Positions 55,645 to 64,000 of a DNA stretch of 64,000 nt are shown piece by piece. The position numbers and the translations under genes were made by a program. The stretch is from assembly GCA_015057455.1 (NCBI GenBank), contig SVEH01000010.1, positions 49,786 through 113,785 of the forward strand, given 5' to 3'. Every line of letters starts with the position of its first letter. Position 1 is the first letter of the stretch. Source of the stretch: Lachnospiraceae bacterium (lineage in GTDB: Bacteria; Bacillota; Clostridia; Lachnospirales; Lachnospiraceae). The notes under the pieces were generated by a model. That model did no database searches, had not been told where the DNA came from, and was given only the letters and a program-made list of their open reading frames with translations.

Positions 55645-58600
55645 TTATTTTAGTAAATTTAACACCCCACCATTTAATTGATTAGCTTGAGCAAGCATTG
55701 CTTGGGATGCCTGAGCTACAATATTATTATTAGAATACTCCACCATTTCTTTAGCCATATCCGTATCCCTAATACCACTTTCTGCACTAGTTGTATTCTC
55801 TACTGCATTATCCAAATTCCTAATAGTATGCTCTAATCTGTTTTGATAAGCTCCTAACATACTTCTTTGTTCCGAAAGTTTATTAAGAGCAAATGATATT
55901 CCTACTATGGCATTGGTCGTATCTTCACTAGTTCTAATATTAACTCTATCTTTTTGTATACCCAAAATTCTCGAATTCATTTGCCATATATCTAGACCTA
56001 TCTTATCTTCTTTTTCTCCTCCAGCTTGTATATCCAATGATTTTACTTCCTTAGCGCCATCATATACATAAATAGGCTGATTTCCTAGTATAGTTCCTGC
56101 AACACTATAATAATTTTCAATAGTTCCCTCATAATTTCTCAAAGTTCCTTCATTTCTTAACTTATATTTATTCTCTATAACACTATTATTATCAAAAGTT
56201 GCACCTACTTTATTATTAAATTCACCTATATTATATATAAATTTATCATTTTGAATATTAGCTTCCTTTTCATTATTAAATTCCCCCAAATTATTAATTA
56301 TACCCTTATTTTCAATATTAAATTTATTATTAAATGTTGCACCTTCTATATTATTAATAACCCCTTCATTTATAATGTTATTTTCATTAACAAGAGTACC
56401 TGAATTATTAAATATACCTTCTTGAATTACTTCTACCTCATCAAGTATAATATTCCCCATATTAAACCCTTCTCCTGTTAAATGCATCACTCCATCACCA
56501 TAAAAAGCTAATCCCCCACCATCTTCTACAACTAAATTATTTACCCTAGTATCTCCAACTATTTGAACGTTAACTTTGTTAGGTTGTTCCACCGTAAATG
56601 TACCTGTCGCCTTAGCATTATGTAAAGAAACATCTCTTATGGAATCTATAATTATAGCTTTATCCGTAGTTCCAGTTAAAGTTACCCCCTCCCCTGAAGC
56701 AACTTCATAATTCACACTATCTTTTGTGTAACCGAAATCAGTAATAATAAGACTGTCTTTAACGCTAGAAAGATCTATTTGTGGCCCTGTTAATATAATA
56801 ATTTTATTATCTATTTTTTCATTTTCTCCTCGTTCCACTTTATTAGAAATAATCCTTCCATTTCCCTTGACATCTATATCTATTTCCTTATCTTTATTAA
56901 AATAAACCGTTCCAACTTTGCAATCAGAATCAACATTAATCACATTAGAATCTATCATATTAATTACAGCATTTGTATTATCTCCACTAAAAGTATATTC
57001 TCCTGCATTATAATATTTTAATTTACTGCCACTAAACTTATAATAATCATCACCTAAAGTTAATGTATTAGTATTAGATAAGTTGTTAACATCTATATTT
57101 CCATCACCTATTTCATATATTTGACTATAAGTATCTAAATCATAAATATATTCTGGATTTTTTACCTTATTAGCAATAAGTCTATTTCCTGTAATTCTAA
57201 CATTTCTAGTTAGCAATGTAACCTCATCAACAAAACAATTACTAGAATTAGATATATTTATACTTTTATAATTACTGTTTAGTTTAATATCTAACAAGCT
57301 ATTATTTCCACTTAAATTAATAGTATTACTATCTACATGATACTTTGTATCATCATTATCTAATTTGTAGCCATAACTATTAATATTTAATGTGTTCGTT
57401 AAGGTAGATACATTTATATTCCCATTAGAATACTTATATAAATACTGATTACTTATAGGCGCCGTTTCACTTAATTCATCTGCTATAAGCTTTCCTGGAC
57501 CTGTAATATTAAGATTTGTTCCATTATCTACAATTAAATTTTTAACATAAACTTTTTCAGAGCCATCCATTATTACATTAACATTACTGGATTGTATAGT
57601 TAAATTATTTATTGAACTATAATGGCTAGCATCACCTTTTAACACATATGTACGATTCTGCTCTTTATTATTATAAGGAGATTCATTCCTTCCACTTGCA
57701 TCAAACCCACTATCCGTAAGTGTAACATCTGATAACATAGATAAATTTATTGTTATTGTATCAAGTACTTGTAAGTTATTTTCTACCATATTGCCCTTAA
57801 TATTATAATGGTCTTCAACCTTTATTGTACCACTTGAATAATCTATAGTTGCTGTACTTCCGTCTAGAGTACCAAATGTATTAATTCTTAAAGAATTATT
57901 ATTTTTAAAATCAGCAACTGGAATTAACGTACCGCCACCATCAATGATTATATTTCCATTATTAGTCAATGTATTATTAATGATCGCTTTTCCATTGTTA
58001 TTAACAATTATATCTCCATTTGATTCATTATTAAGCACATTAACATTTAAATTCCCGCTACTATTAATGTTTAAAGTATCCTTATTAGCAAACTCTCCCT
58101 TTACTGTTAAATTCCTAGTTACATTTGTTGTACCTGTATTAGTAAAATTCCCTTCAACTGTTGCTGTACTTGAAGTGCTAAATGTACTAGTATTATTCAC
58201 ATTACCTTTTATAGTTACTGTACCTGAAGCACCAAACGAATTATTATTAGTTACATTACCATTTATAGTTACTGTACCGTAAGCTGTTAAGCTTCCGGTA
58301 TTTATAATATCATTCTCTACACTCATACTTCCAGATGAATAAAAAGTTAGTGAATTATTCAAACTTCCTTTTACATTCAATATTCCATAATTATACAACC
58401 AATCACTACTTGTTAAATTCCCTTCAACATTCATTGTACAACCGCTGTTAATAGTTAAATTTCCTCCATTTTTAACAGTATTCGCATTTACTACACTGCT
58501 AACAGAACCATTTTTAACTATTTCAAAATCTCCATTACTACCTACTGTTATATTAGAAATATTTGCTGTTCCGCCAACTCTAACACTAACATCCGAACTG

Positions 58601-59493
58601 GCAACCGTAACCATCCCATCAATACTTGTACCGTCAGCCAAAGTCAAAGTTACACTTTCTTTACGCGTAATATTCACTTTATTAGATGTTGTTCCACTTA
58701 ATGTATAAGAGCCAGTATAACTATATTCCACACCATTAACAATGTACCCTGTATCTGTAATTTGCAAGTCGCCTGTTAAGGATGATAAATCAATTATTCC
58801 ATTTCCAACTAATGATTCACTTGTTTGTGATGTCTCATTTATTCCTAATGATTCATTTATTTCTGATAGTTGGTTTTCATCTGATGATTCATTTACTTGT
58901 GATATTTCGTTTACATCTAAGTTTCTTAATGTGTTTCTCAATCCAAATGTTGTCACCGCTCCCCCTGTACTATCAATAGCTTCTGATTCAGATTCTAGCT
59001 TATTAATCTTCCCTAAAATCTCTGAATTAAAGCTCCCCCTTAAAGCGGACACATCATCAAATTCAGCTTCATCTATACCTGAACTAAACAATAACTTTTC
59101 ATTAAAAGTTGTTGTTTCCGATATTCTATCAATTTCATCTTGTAAAAATTCAAATTCCAATTGAAGTGCAGCTCTATCACTATCAGAATTAGTCTCATTG
59201 GCAGCTTGAATCGCCAACTCATTCATTCTTTGTAACATATCATGAACTTCATTTAAAGCACCTTCTGCAGTCTGAACCATAGAAATCCCGTCCTGAGAAT
59301 TATTGCTTCCTTGTGACAATCCGCGGATTTGTTTTCGCATTTTTTCAGAAATAACTAACCCTGCTGCATCATCAGCAGAACTATTAATTCTATACCCTGA
59401 TGCTAACTTTTTTGTATTGCCACTAATTTTGCCAGTATTAACTTTTACATTTCTATTAGCATTCATTGCAAGAATATTATGCTGAACAATCAC
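55645..59493 (-). CDS. Giant flagellin with a large repeat-rich inserted region
   Basis: The start is GTG at 59491-59493, after AGGTG, giving 1282 residues beginning MIVQHNILAMNANRN. Residues 1-150 are a canonical flagellin N-terminal domain (SGYRINSSADDAAGLVISEK, DGISMVQTAEGALNEVHDML) and the last 115 are the C-terminal D0/D1 domain (GAYQNRLEHTIRNLDN, SGIRDTDMAKEMVEYS, AQANQLNGGVLNLLK). Between them lie about 970 residues, against a few hundred or fewer in common flagellins, with five copies of a module and long runs of Asn/Gly/Thr strand repeats that suggest beta-helix coils. The frame is open throughout. The insert should project from the filament surface. No other flagellin gene is in the window. 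Confidence 0.92.
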   Translation of the reverse strand: MIVQHNILAMNANRNVKVNTGKISGNTKKLASGYRINSSADDAAGLVISEKMRKQIRGLSQGSNNSQDGISMVQTAEGALNEVHDMLQRMNELAIQAANETNSDSDRAALQLEFEFLQDEIDRISETTTFNEKLLFSSGIDEAEFDDVSALRGSFNSEILGKINKLESESEAIDSTGGAVTTFGLRNTLRNLDVNEISQVNESSDENQLSEINESLGINETSQTSESLVGNGIIDLSSLTGDLQITDTGYIVNGVEYSYTGSYTLSGTTSNKVNITRKESVTLTLADGTSIDGMVTVASSDVSVRVGGTANISNITVGSNGDFEIVKNGSVSSVVNANTVKNGGNLTINSGCTMNVEGNLTSSDWLYNYGILNVKGSLNNSLTFYSSGSMSVENDIINTGSLTAYGTVTINGNVTNNNSFGASGTVTIKGNVNNTSTFSTSSTATVEGNFTNTGTTNVTRNLTVKGEFANKDTLNINSSGNLNVNVLNNESNGDIIVNNNGKAIINNTLTNNGNIIIDGGGTLIPVADFKNNNSLRINTFGTLDGSTATIDYSSGTIKVEDHYNIKGNMVENNLQVLDTITINLSMLSDVTLTDSGFDASGRNESPYNNKEQNRTYVLKGDASHYSSINNLTIQSSNVNVIMDGSEKVYVKNLIVDNGTNLNITGPGKLIADELSETAPISNQYLYKYSNGNINVSTLTNTLNINSYGYKLDNDDTKYHVDSNTINLSGNNSLLDIKLNSNYKSINISNSSNCFVDEVTLLTRNVRITGNRLIANKVKNPEYIYDLDTYSQIYEIGDGNIDVNNLSNTNTLTLGDDYYKFSGSKLKYYNAGEYTFSGDNTNAVINMIDSNVINVDSDCKVGTVYFNKDKEIDIDVKGNGRIISNKVERGENEKIDNKIIILTGPQIDLSSVKDSLIITDFGYTKDSVNYEVASGEGVTLTGTTDKAIIIDSIRDVSLHNAKATGTFTVEQPNKVNVQIVGDTRVNNLVVEDGGGLAFYGDGVMHLTGEGFNMGNIILDEVEVIQEGIFNNSGTLVNENNIINEGVINNIEGATFNNKFNIENKGIINNLGEFNNEKEANIQNDKFIYNIGEFNNKVGATFDNNSVIENKYKLRNEGTLRNYEGTIENYYSVAGTILGNQPIYVYDGAKEVKSLDIQAGGEKEDKIGLDIWQMNSRILGIQKDRVNIRTSEDTTNAIVGISFALNKLSEQRSMLGAYQNRLEHTIRNLDNAVENTTSAESGIRDTDMAKEMVEYSNNNIVAQASQAMLAQANQLNGGVLNLLK
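56053..58965 (-). repeat. Repeat-rich variable region inside the giant flagellin
   Basis: Counting from the GTG start, five modules begin near residues 233, 581, 693, 800 and 906 with patterns such as IDLSSLTGDLQITDTGY and IDLSSVKDSLIITDFGY, followed by a segment like YTGSYTLSGTT. Between them are short strand repeats of 18-20 residues (for example VTIKGNVNN, ATVEGNFTN, LTVKGEFAN at about 420-470) and, near the end, N-x-G-x-[IL]-x-N repeats (IENKGIINNLGEFNN). They are too diverged at DNA level to be recent duplications. Confidence 0.75.
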
Positions 59494-59687
59494 CGCGTAC
59501 ACCTCACTTTCTAGGACTATATTACCTTCCAAATTAGTCGAATAAGCCTATTGACATAATTTGACATATACTATTTCGGATTGATTATATATATTCTTAT
59601 GTATATTTTAATATACAACTATTATTGCAAATATTATTCAATGTAACAAATATATGCACACAACTCTTTCGCATGTGAGTGCTATGA

Positions 59688-59756
59688 TTTGCTGTCTTAT
59701 ATAGAAACCAACAGTCTTAGATTGTAATTTACGCTAAAATAATCAAAGACAGCAAA
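59688..59756. repeat. Inverted repeat TTTGCTGTCTT ... AAAGACAGCAAA upstream of the flagellin
   Basis: Eleven-base arms flank about 46 bases. It lies in the 680-base gap between the flagellin and the lipoprotein operon, next to the 59754-59804 hairpin. No flagellin promoter (sigma-28 TAAA/GCCGATAA pattern) could be recognised in the gap. Confidence 0.45.
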
Positions 59757-59804
59757 AATACTATACTTTGCAGCCCAAAACCTGCTTTATAGTATAGTAT
59801 TTTT
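59754..59804 (-). terminator. Hairpin at the end of the decayed small gene
   Basis: AAAAATACTATACT and AGTATAGTATTTTT form a 14 bp stem with an inner GCAG/CTGC stem. It starts right at the final stop codon of the degenerate coding region and has T-runs on both sides. Confidence 0.75.
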
Positions 59805-59978
59805 ATTGCCTTGTTCTTTTAAGTCTTAAACCTATTTTTATACCAAATTCTAATCCATGCCAAATATTGCATTATCATAGATATATTTTTTTAGTTCATC
59901 CTCTTTACCAGTATCATAATATTCAACTAATAACTTTCATTATATTTTCAATAAAGTCAATGACTCTAATATTTTCAT
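59803..59978 (-). pseudogene. Frameshifted remnant of a small gene
   Basis: Three adjacent frames join into one plausible protein if two frameshifts are allowed: ENIRVIDFIENIMKVIS, then LVEYYDTGKEDELKKYIYDN followed by AIFGMD, then LEFGIKIGLRLKRTRQ and a stop. Each piece alone is too short, but together they read like one small basic-tailed protein, and a terminator-like hairpin follows. Family unknown. Confidence 0.45.
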
Positions 59979-59988
59979 TTTAACTATG

Positions 59989-60072
59989 TTATTCTGATTT
60001 TAAATGCTTAATAATTTCTACTCTTGATGATTGTATAGCAAATATAATACTAAAAATTATTTTTTTAATCAT
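59989..60072 (-). CDS. Possible 27-residue peptide upstream of the remnant
   Basis: ATG at 60070-60072 is preceded by TAGGAG. The product begins MIKKIIFSIIFAIQSSRVEI and ends IKHLKSE, with a hydrophobic start. It lies in the same frame as the first piece of the decayed gene, separated from it by stop codons, so it may be the broken 5' end of that gene rather than an independent peptide. Confidence 0.25.
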   Translation of the reverse strand: MIKKIIFSIIFAIQSSRVEIIKHLKSE

Positions 60073-60129
60073 TATTATCTCCTACTTACATTATTGCCAT
60101 TTTAATATTAACCTAACCATTTTAATATT

Positions 60130-60167
60130 ATTACCAAGCCTTTTTTTATAATAGAAAGCTTGGTAAT
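60130..60167 (-). terminator. Terminator of the lipoprotein/secreted protein operon
   Basis: ATTACCAAGC and GCTTGGTAAT form a 10 bp stem with an A/T-rich loop of about 18 bases, just past the lipoprotein stop codon. Confidence 0.65.
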
Positions 60168-60173
60168 TAAAAA

Positions 60174-61217
60174 TTACTCATCGTAGTAATAAAAATAATC
60201 CGTATAATACGATAAAACATCAACTCCATCAACTATATCCGCATATATTTCATATGGACTCATTTTAGTACTAAAGTGGAGTGTTATCAAATTATGTACA
60301 CTTTTTCCTTTAACCTCATATTCTATATCCAAAATAAGATTTGAGTTATATAATAATTTGTTTTGGAACATTTTATCCTTTAAACAAACATAAATATTCC
60401 CCTCCGTACCTTTATTCAATTTCATGTCCTTATTGAATTTCATGTCCATACCACTCGCTTCATCACAAAAATATACCTCTATAACTTCAACATTGTCTTT
60501 ATCACAAACACTTATATTTTTTATAATCACATCATCCATTACTGTAAATTTCATTCCATCTAAGGGTGTTTTTAAAACTCCGTCTTTATTTGGAATAGCA
60601 TACAAACTAAACATCCCAGCTGTTTTCATCTCTAACCCTTTTATTCCGTCAGATGTATCCTTTACATTAATCTCATTTTTTAATTCGATTCTTGTCAATT
60701 TAGAACTGTACGTCTTACCCTTATACTTTATATCTATTTTATCTAATTCTTCATCCTCATTAACACGATTTGGATCAAACACCAATGACAGCGTATAAAA
60801 ATTATAATCTTTTTTCTTTATCTTTTTATAATCTTCTTCATACTTCCTCTCATATTCTGTAAACTCTAAATTTTTATCTTCACTATCTCTTAAAGTTTTC
60901 ATCTTTTTCCAGTCAGTATTTCTATAAGATTGATATACGTAATAAGGCATTTTTTCTAATGTTATTTCATCCAAATGCATAGTAACATTATTTTCTACTC
61001 CTAAAAAAACTTCTAAATCTTCCATTTTTAGTTTATTCTTTGCAATAAGATAAACTTCAACATTATTTACACCTTCACTTTTGTTAATAGTTATATTATA
61101 ATCCTGTGGAACAACATATAACTCTTTCTCTAACCTATCTGTTTTTTCTTTCTTTGTACATCCACAAAGACTTAACACAATAACCACAACAAACATGAGT
61201 TTTATATTAATTTTCAC
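60174..61217 (-). CDS. Lipoprotein of unknown function
   Basis: A 347-residue protein starting with GTG (61215-61217) seven bases after GGGAGATACGGT. The signal peptide ends in the lipobox LCGC (Cys20). The mature part is Lys/Asp/Glu-rich with many beta-strand-like segments (VEVYLIAKNKLKMEDLEVFL, FYTLSLVFDP, VIEVYFCDE). Only four Cys occur, two of them in the signal region. No family recognised. It follows a secreted protein by 16 bases, so the two are likely made together. Confidence 0.75.
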   Translation of the reverse strand: MKINIKLMFVVVIVLSLCGCTKKEKTDRLEKELYVVPQDYNITINKSEGVNNVEVYLIAKNKLKMEDLEVFLGVENNVTMHLDEITLEKMPYYVYQSYRNTDWKKMKTLRDSEDKNLEFTEYERKYEEDYKKIKKKDYNFYTLSLVFDPNRVNEDEELDKIDIKYKGKTYSSKLTRIELKNEINVKDTSDGIKGLEMKTAGMFSLYAIPNKDGVLKTPLDGMKFTVMDDVIIKNISVCDKDNVEVIEVYFCDEASGMDMKFNKDMKLNKGTEGNIYVCLKDKMFQNKLLYNSNLILDIEYEVKGKSVHNLITLHFSTKMSPYEIYADIVDGVDVLSYYTDYFYYYDE

Positions 61218-61233
61218 ACCGTATCTCCCTTTT

Positions 61234-61836
61234 CTACTTTGATGAATACTCTAGATCAACATATGCTTTATTCATTTTGGGAGCATATGTAATTGTTTCA
61301 TCTGTTAATACTCTTTTTTTAGGTTTCAACTTTGTACTGCCATCTTCATCCATAACCTGATTATTTCCATCACCATTAGGTTCCGCTGTAACAACACCAT
61401 TTACACTAGCACCTGGCCACACTAATACCATTCTATACTTTCCAGCTTTTTTAGAAGACTCCACTGTATATGAATATTCTGTAGTAAATGAAACTGCTGA
61501 TGTAACACTCACTCCTACAGACATTGACAAATCTGCCAATGTTGACTTTGCAGTACCCTCAAATGTACTCGATGCAGTCATAGACTGTTCCTTTCCCACA
61601 GTAACTGCAAGAGTACAACTAACACCCTTTTTCTTATTCATCCATAAAGTTAATGGTTTCTTCTTAGACCCAACTTCTTTAGTCGTAACTATTGCTCGAT
61701 ACAACGTTTTACCATCTCTTGATACCCAACTACTTGATTTAGTCGCTGCCATTGCCTCATTACATCCCACTGTAATCATCATTATACACACTAATAATAC
61801 ACATATCACTTTTGAAAATTTTTGTTTTCTCCTCAT
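61234..61836 (-). CDS. Small secreted protein of unknown function
   Basis: A 200-residue protein with an N-terminal signal (MRRKQKF, hydrophobic core, then EAMAATK, a good signal peptidase I site; a lipobox-like TVGC is also present). The mature part is Ser/Thr/Val-rich and probably all-beta (SCTLAVTVGKEQ, LSMSVGVSVTSAVSFTTEYS), ending with a Lys-rich segment. AAGGAG precedes the ATG. Family unknown. The first gene of a two-gene operon with a consensus promoter, so it may be strongly expressed. Confidence 0.7.
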   Translation of the reverse strand: MRRKQKFSKVICVLLVCIMMITVGCNEAMAATKSSSWVSRDGKTLYRAIVTTKEVGSKKKPLTLWMNKKKGVSCTLAVTVGKEQSMTASSTFEGTAKSTLADLSMSVGVSVTSAVSFTTEYSYTVESSKKAGKYRMVLVWPGASVNGVVTAEPNGDGNNQVMDEDGSTKLKPKKRVLTDETITYAPKMNKAYVDLEYSSK

Positions 61837-61859
61837 TCTCTTTCTCCTTAAATGTATAT

Positions 61860-61875
61860 TATCTAAGCTTAGATA
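61860..61875. promoter_or_regulatory. 16 bp perfect palindrome in the leader of the secreted-protein operon
   Basis: TATCTAAGCTTAGATA lies 24 bases before the start codon. The half TTAGATACTTTT occurs again at about 61922-61933, as a direct repeat. It could be an operator or a leader hairpin. Confidence 0.45.
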
Positions 61876-61999
61876 CTTTTATTTAATTATAGCTATTTTG
61901 TGAAAATTAAAGAATATACTTTAGATACTTTTTAGACTACAACCTTTTGACTTACCAATTATATATATCATTCATCTCCACCGTCGACTCAACAACTAC

Positions 62000-62028
62000 A
62001 TTATAACTAATCCATATATTATTGTCAA
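62000..62028 (-). promoter_or_regulatory. Consensus sigma-A promoter of the secreted-protein operon
   Basis: Minus strand TTGACA (62023-62028), 17 bp spacer, TATAAT (62000-62005): both hexamers are perfect. The leader is about 155 bases. The remaining part of the 600-base divergent gap (62029-62360) shows no gene. Confidence 0.8.
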
Positions 62029-62363
62029 TGTTTCCATACATATTTATGTATTCTTATGCATATTTTTTCTTCCATTATTACTTTAATAATAAGCTTTACA
62101 ACACGATTTTTTTCTATATCACGCTTATATTTATTTCCTCGTATCACACAATTATTATATTATTGTTTCTTCTCCGCAGTCCTCATCTCGCATAATATTA
62201 CACTTTTCTATTATATTCATATCTCTAAGCATTTACTAAAAATATAAATTCTACCATAGCCACTAATCTACTTACTTTTTAACACTGATTCTCCCTCTAA
62301 CGCATTAAATGACCTTAAACGTCCCTAAAGCAAGTCTTAAAAATATAAAAATTTAATAATTAG

Positions 62364-62392
62364 TTTACAATTTGTTAATTTTTTGGTATAAT
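62364..62392 (+). promoter_or_regulatory. Sigma-A-type promoter of the lysozyme gene
   Basis: TTTACA (62364-62369), 17 bp spacer, TATAAT (62387-62392), about 40 bases before the ATG. Confidence 0.75.
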
Positions 62393-62438
62393 AAAAGTAG
62401 GTAACTGTGTGTTTTTTGTTATATATTGAGGGATTGTT

Positions 62439-63851
62439 ATGCAGATAAGGGTAATAAGAAAAAAATCACATCTTTTCTTATATATATCAGTTTTCTTAAT
62501 AGCTTTTGCATTTACCTACCACCAAAAATCATATCCTGAAACAATGGACATTACATTCTCAGCTAAAACTGCTGAATCAGGATGGGTAGTAGAAAAAAGC
62601 TCAGAAACTGATCAATCATCAGCTTTCGCATCAGAAAGCTCTCTTTTAAATGCCCTAAAAATCAAACTAAATACAGACCTAATAGGTGGTATTCAATACA
62701 CATTCCATAAAGTTAACGGCGATTGGTTAAAATGGTCAAAAGATGGTCAAATACTAGATGAAGATAAAACAGCAAGCTTTAATGCAATAAAAGTAACACT
62801 ATATGGAGATGTTTCAAAAAAATTCAACATACTATATAGAATAAAAACAAAAGATAATAAATGGTCAGATTGGGCTAAAAATGGTGCTGTTGCAGGTAGT
62901 ACAACTACAGATAATGCAATAATAGGACTTCAAGTAAAAGTAGAAAGCAACTCTCCAATTTCAAAGCTAAAGAAAATCGTTAGCCAAAAGGCTAATCTAG
63001 ATACAGTGAAAGATACTGAACCTGTAACAACAACTGAATCCATAGAATTAAAACCAATATCAACAACTGCACCTACACAAGTAACAGGATTGCAAAAGCT
63101 AGAAAAATCAATAAAAGGAATAGATGTATCGTATTACAATGATAAAATCGATTGGGCAAAAGTAAAAGCCGATGGAATAGACTATGCTATAATCCAAGTA
63201 GGATATAGAGGAAAAACACTAGGAACACTAAAAGATGATAAAAAATTCGAATACAATATAAAATCAGCAATAGAAAACGATATAAATGTTGGTGTATATT
63301 ATGTAACTCAAGCTCTAAACGCAAAAGAGGCTGAAGAAGAAGCTGCTTATGTATTAAAGAGAATATCAGATTACAGTATAACTTATCCTGTATATATTGA
63401 TATAGAAGAAGTTAGTGGCTCAAGACAAAGGAAATTAAATAATGCTCAAAGAACAGAAGTGTGTAAAGCATTCTGCGATAAAATCTATGCGGCTGGCTAT
63501 GAAACAGGTATATACTCATGTAAATCATACTTTGAAGATATGCTAAATGTAGATGAATTATCAATGTACAACATATGGTGTGCTGCTTATGAAATTAAAA
63601 ATAAACCAACTACAGAATTTGAATATCAAATTTGGCAATGTTCAGAAACAGGAAAAGTAAATGGTATAACAGGCGATGTTGATATAAACTACTGTTACTA
63701 TGATTACATAAATTACAAACGTGGTGAAACAACAACTACTGCTGCTCCAACAGATGCAGCAACTGCAACAGACTCACCTACAACAACTAGTACACCAACT
63801 ACAGACACCACTACATCATCAACTGAAACTGTACCAATACCAAATCCATAA
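62439..63851 (+). CDS. GH25 lysozyme with ChW-like repeats and Thr-rich tail
   Basis: A 470-residue exported cell-wall hydrolase. It has an N-terminal anchor or signal (LFLYISVFLIAFAFTY), two Trp-containing repeats resembling clostridial hydrophobic (ChW) modules (about 80-170: IQYTFHKVNGDWLKWSKDGQ and ILYRIKTKDNKWSDWAKNG), a Thr/Pro linker, then a GH25 domain (226-432) beginning KGIDVSYYNDKIDWAKVK with Asp229 and the acidic pair in PVYIDIEEV. The last 37 residues are nearly all Thr, Ser, Ala and Pro. GH25 enzymes cut the glycan strands of peptidoglycan. A ribosome binding site GAGGG precedes the ATG. The dispersed repeat copy B starts right after the stop codon. Confidence 0.9.
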   Translation: MQIRVIRKKSHLFLYISVFLIAFAFTYHQKSYPETMDITFSAKTAESGWVVEKSSETDQSSAFASESSLLNALKIKLNTDLIGGIQYTFHKVNGDWLKWSKDGQILDEDKTASFNAIKVTLYGDVSKKFNILYRIKTKDNKWSDWAKNGAVAGSTTTDNAIIGLQVKVESNSPISKLKKIVSQKANLDTVKDTEPVTTTESIELKPISTTAPTQVTGLQKLEKSIKGIDVSYYNDKIDWAKVKADGIDYAIIQVGYRGKTLGTLKDDKKFEYNIKSAIENDINVGVYYVTQALNAKEAEEEAAYVLKRISDYSITYPVYIDIEEVSGSRQRKLNNAQRTEVCKAFCDKIYAAGYETGIYSCKSYFEDMLNVDELSMYNIWCAAYEIKNKPTTEFEYQIWQCSETGKVNGITGDVDINYCYYDYINYKRGETTTTAAPTDAATATDSPTTTSTPTTDTTTSSTETVPIPNP

Positions 63852-63853
63852 AA

Positions 63854-64000
63854 CAAACTATAATTTGTCGAGCTCTTGTGCCCCTGTCGTTCCGACAGGG
63901 GCATGGTTGTGGTATTTAAGCTTCTTTATAATTTGAGCTATCGCTCAAATTGGGGGATTTTGCTTCTCGAAAGTTTTAGTTTACAGTTCTAGTGACGCAA
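63854..64000 (+). repeat. Dispersed repeat, copy B (runs to the window edge)
   Basis: Nearly identical to copy A over most of 147 bases: it begins CAAACTATAATTTGT, has the hairpin GCCCCTGTC/GACAGGGGC (63880-63902), the AATTTGAGC...GCTCAAATT palindrome (63930-63951), and ends with the AGTTTTAGTTTACAG...GTGACGCAA block. The first hairpin may also terminate the lysozyme gene. In copy A a long inverted repeat follows this point, so a full element may continue past the window. Confidence 0.85.

Noticed and set aside
59494..59690. Sigma-28 promoter for the flagellin
   Set aside because: A CCGAAATA sequence resembles part of the -10 element, but no TAAA at the correct spacing is present, so no promoter is called.

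Overview
The window is AT-rich DNA of a spore-forming, flagellated, anaerobic member of the Clostridia, most like a Lachnospiraceae genome. The reasons are the sporulation genes (spo0A, spoIVB, yqfC/yqfD, a SpoVB-type flippase), a flagellin and a chemoreceptor, Gram-positive lipoproteins, AGGAGG-type ribosome binding sites, and no sign of an outer membrane. The genus cannot be fixed from this sequence alone. All genes but two lie on the minus strand, so that is probably the leading strand, with replication entering from the high-coordinate side. No tRNA, rRNA or CRISPR array was seen.

Region by region (transcription mostly right to left). 1-6100: start of glgA, then spo0A, a DUF4230-TraX pair, spoIVB and recN. 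spo0A has a Spo0A box upstream, and recN has LexA-like boxes around its promoter. 6241-6931: a roughly 690 bp non-coding palindromic element with inverted ends; the same repeat appears at 63854-64000 and a fragment lies near 340. 6951-9358: an Asp-rich lipoprotein, a VanZ-RDD membrane protein (plus strand) and signal peptidase I. 9556-11352: rpoZ, gmk, yicC. 11415-18721: a lipoprotein cyclophilin and two tandem 1100-residue TPR/GAF/GGDEF proteins. 18860-27561: potD, potC, potB, potA, gpsA, plsY, der and a DUF512 radical-SAM-like gene, closely spaced. 27769-41658: housekeeping and sporulation genes (pgeF, yraN, ylqH, rnhB, proB, two flavoproteins, a BofC-like protein, a flippase, DUF3048, ybeY, phoH, yqfD, yqfC, rpsU). 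41804-50619: fucO, two secreted amidase_6 paralogues, a chemoreceptor, alaS. 50722-55474: a tiny membrane protein, two CobW-family metal GTPases (one with six His/Cys repeats), pyruvate kinase, recU. 55645-59493: a giant flagellin with about 970 inserted residues. 59803-61836: a decayed small gene, then a lipoprotein and a secreted protein under a consensus promoter. 62439-63851: a GH25 lysozyme on the plus strand.

Several genes are set apart by in-frame low-complexity expansions: PlsY with a Met-Asn-Gln tail, CobW with His/Cys units, YqfD with 20 Asn, and a flagellin with a beta-helix-like insert. Together with the palindromic repeat family and the tandem c-di-GMP proteins whose N-terminal ATPase-like domain has lost its ATP-binding motifs, these are the most unusual contents.
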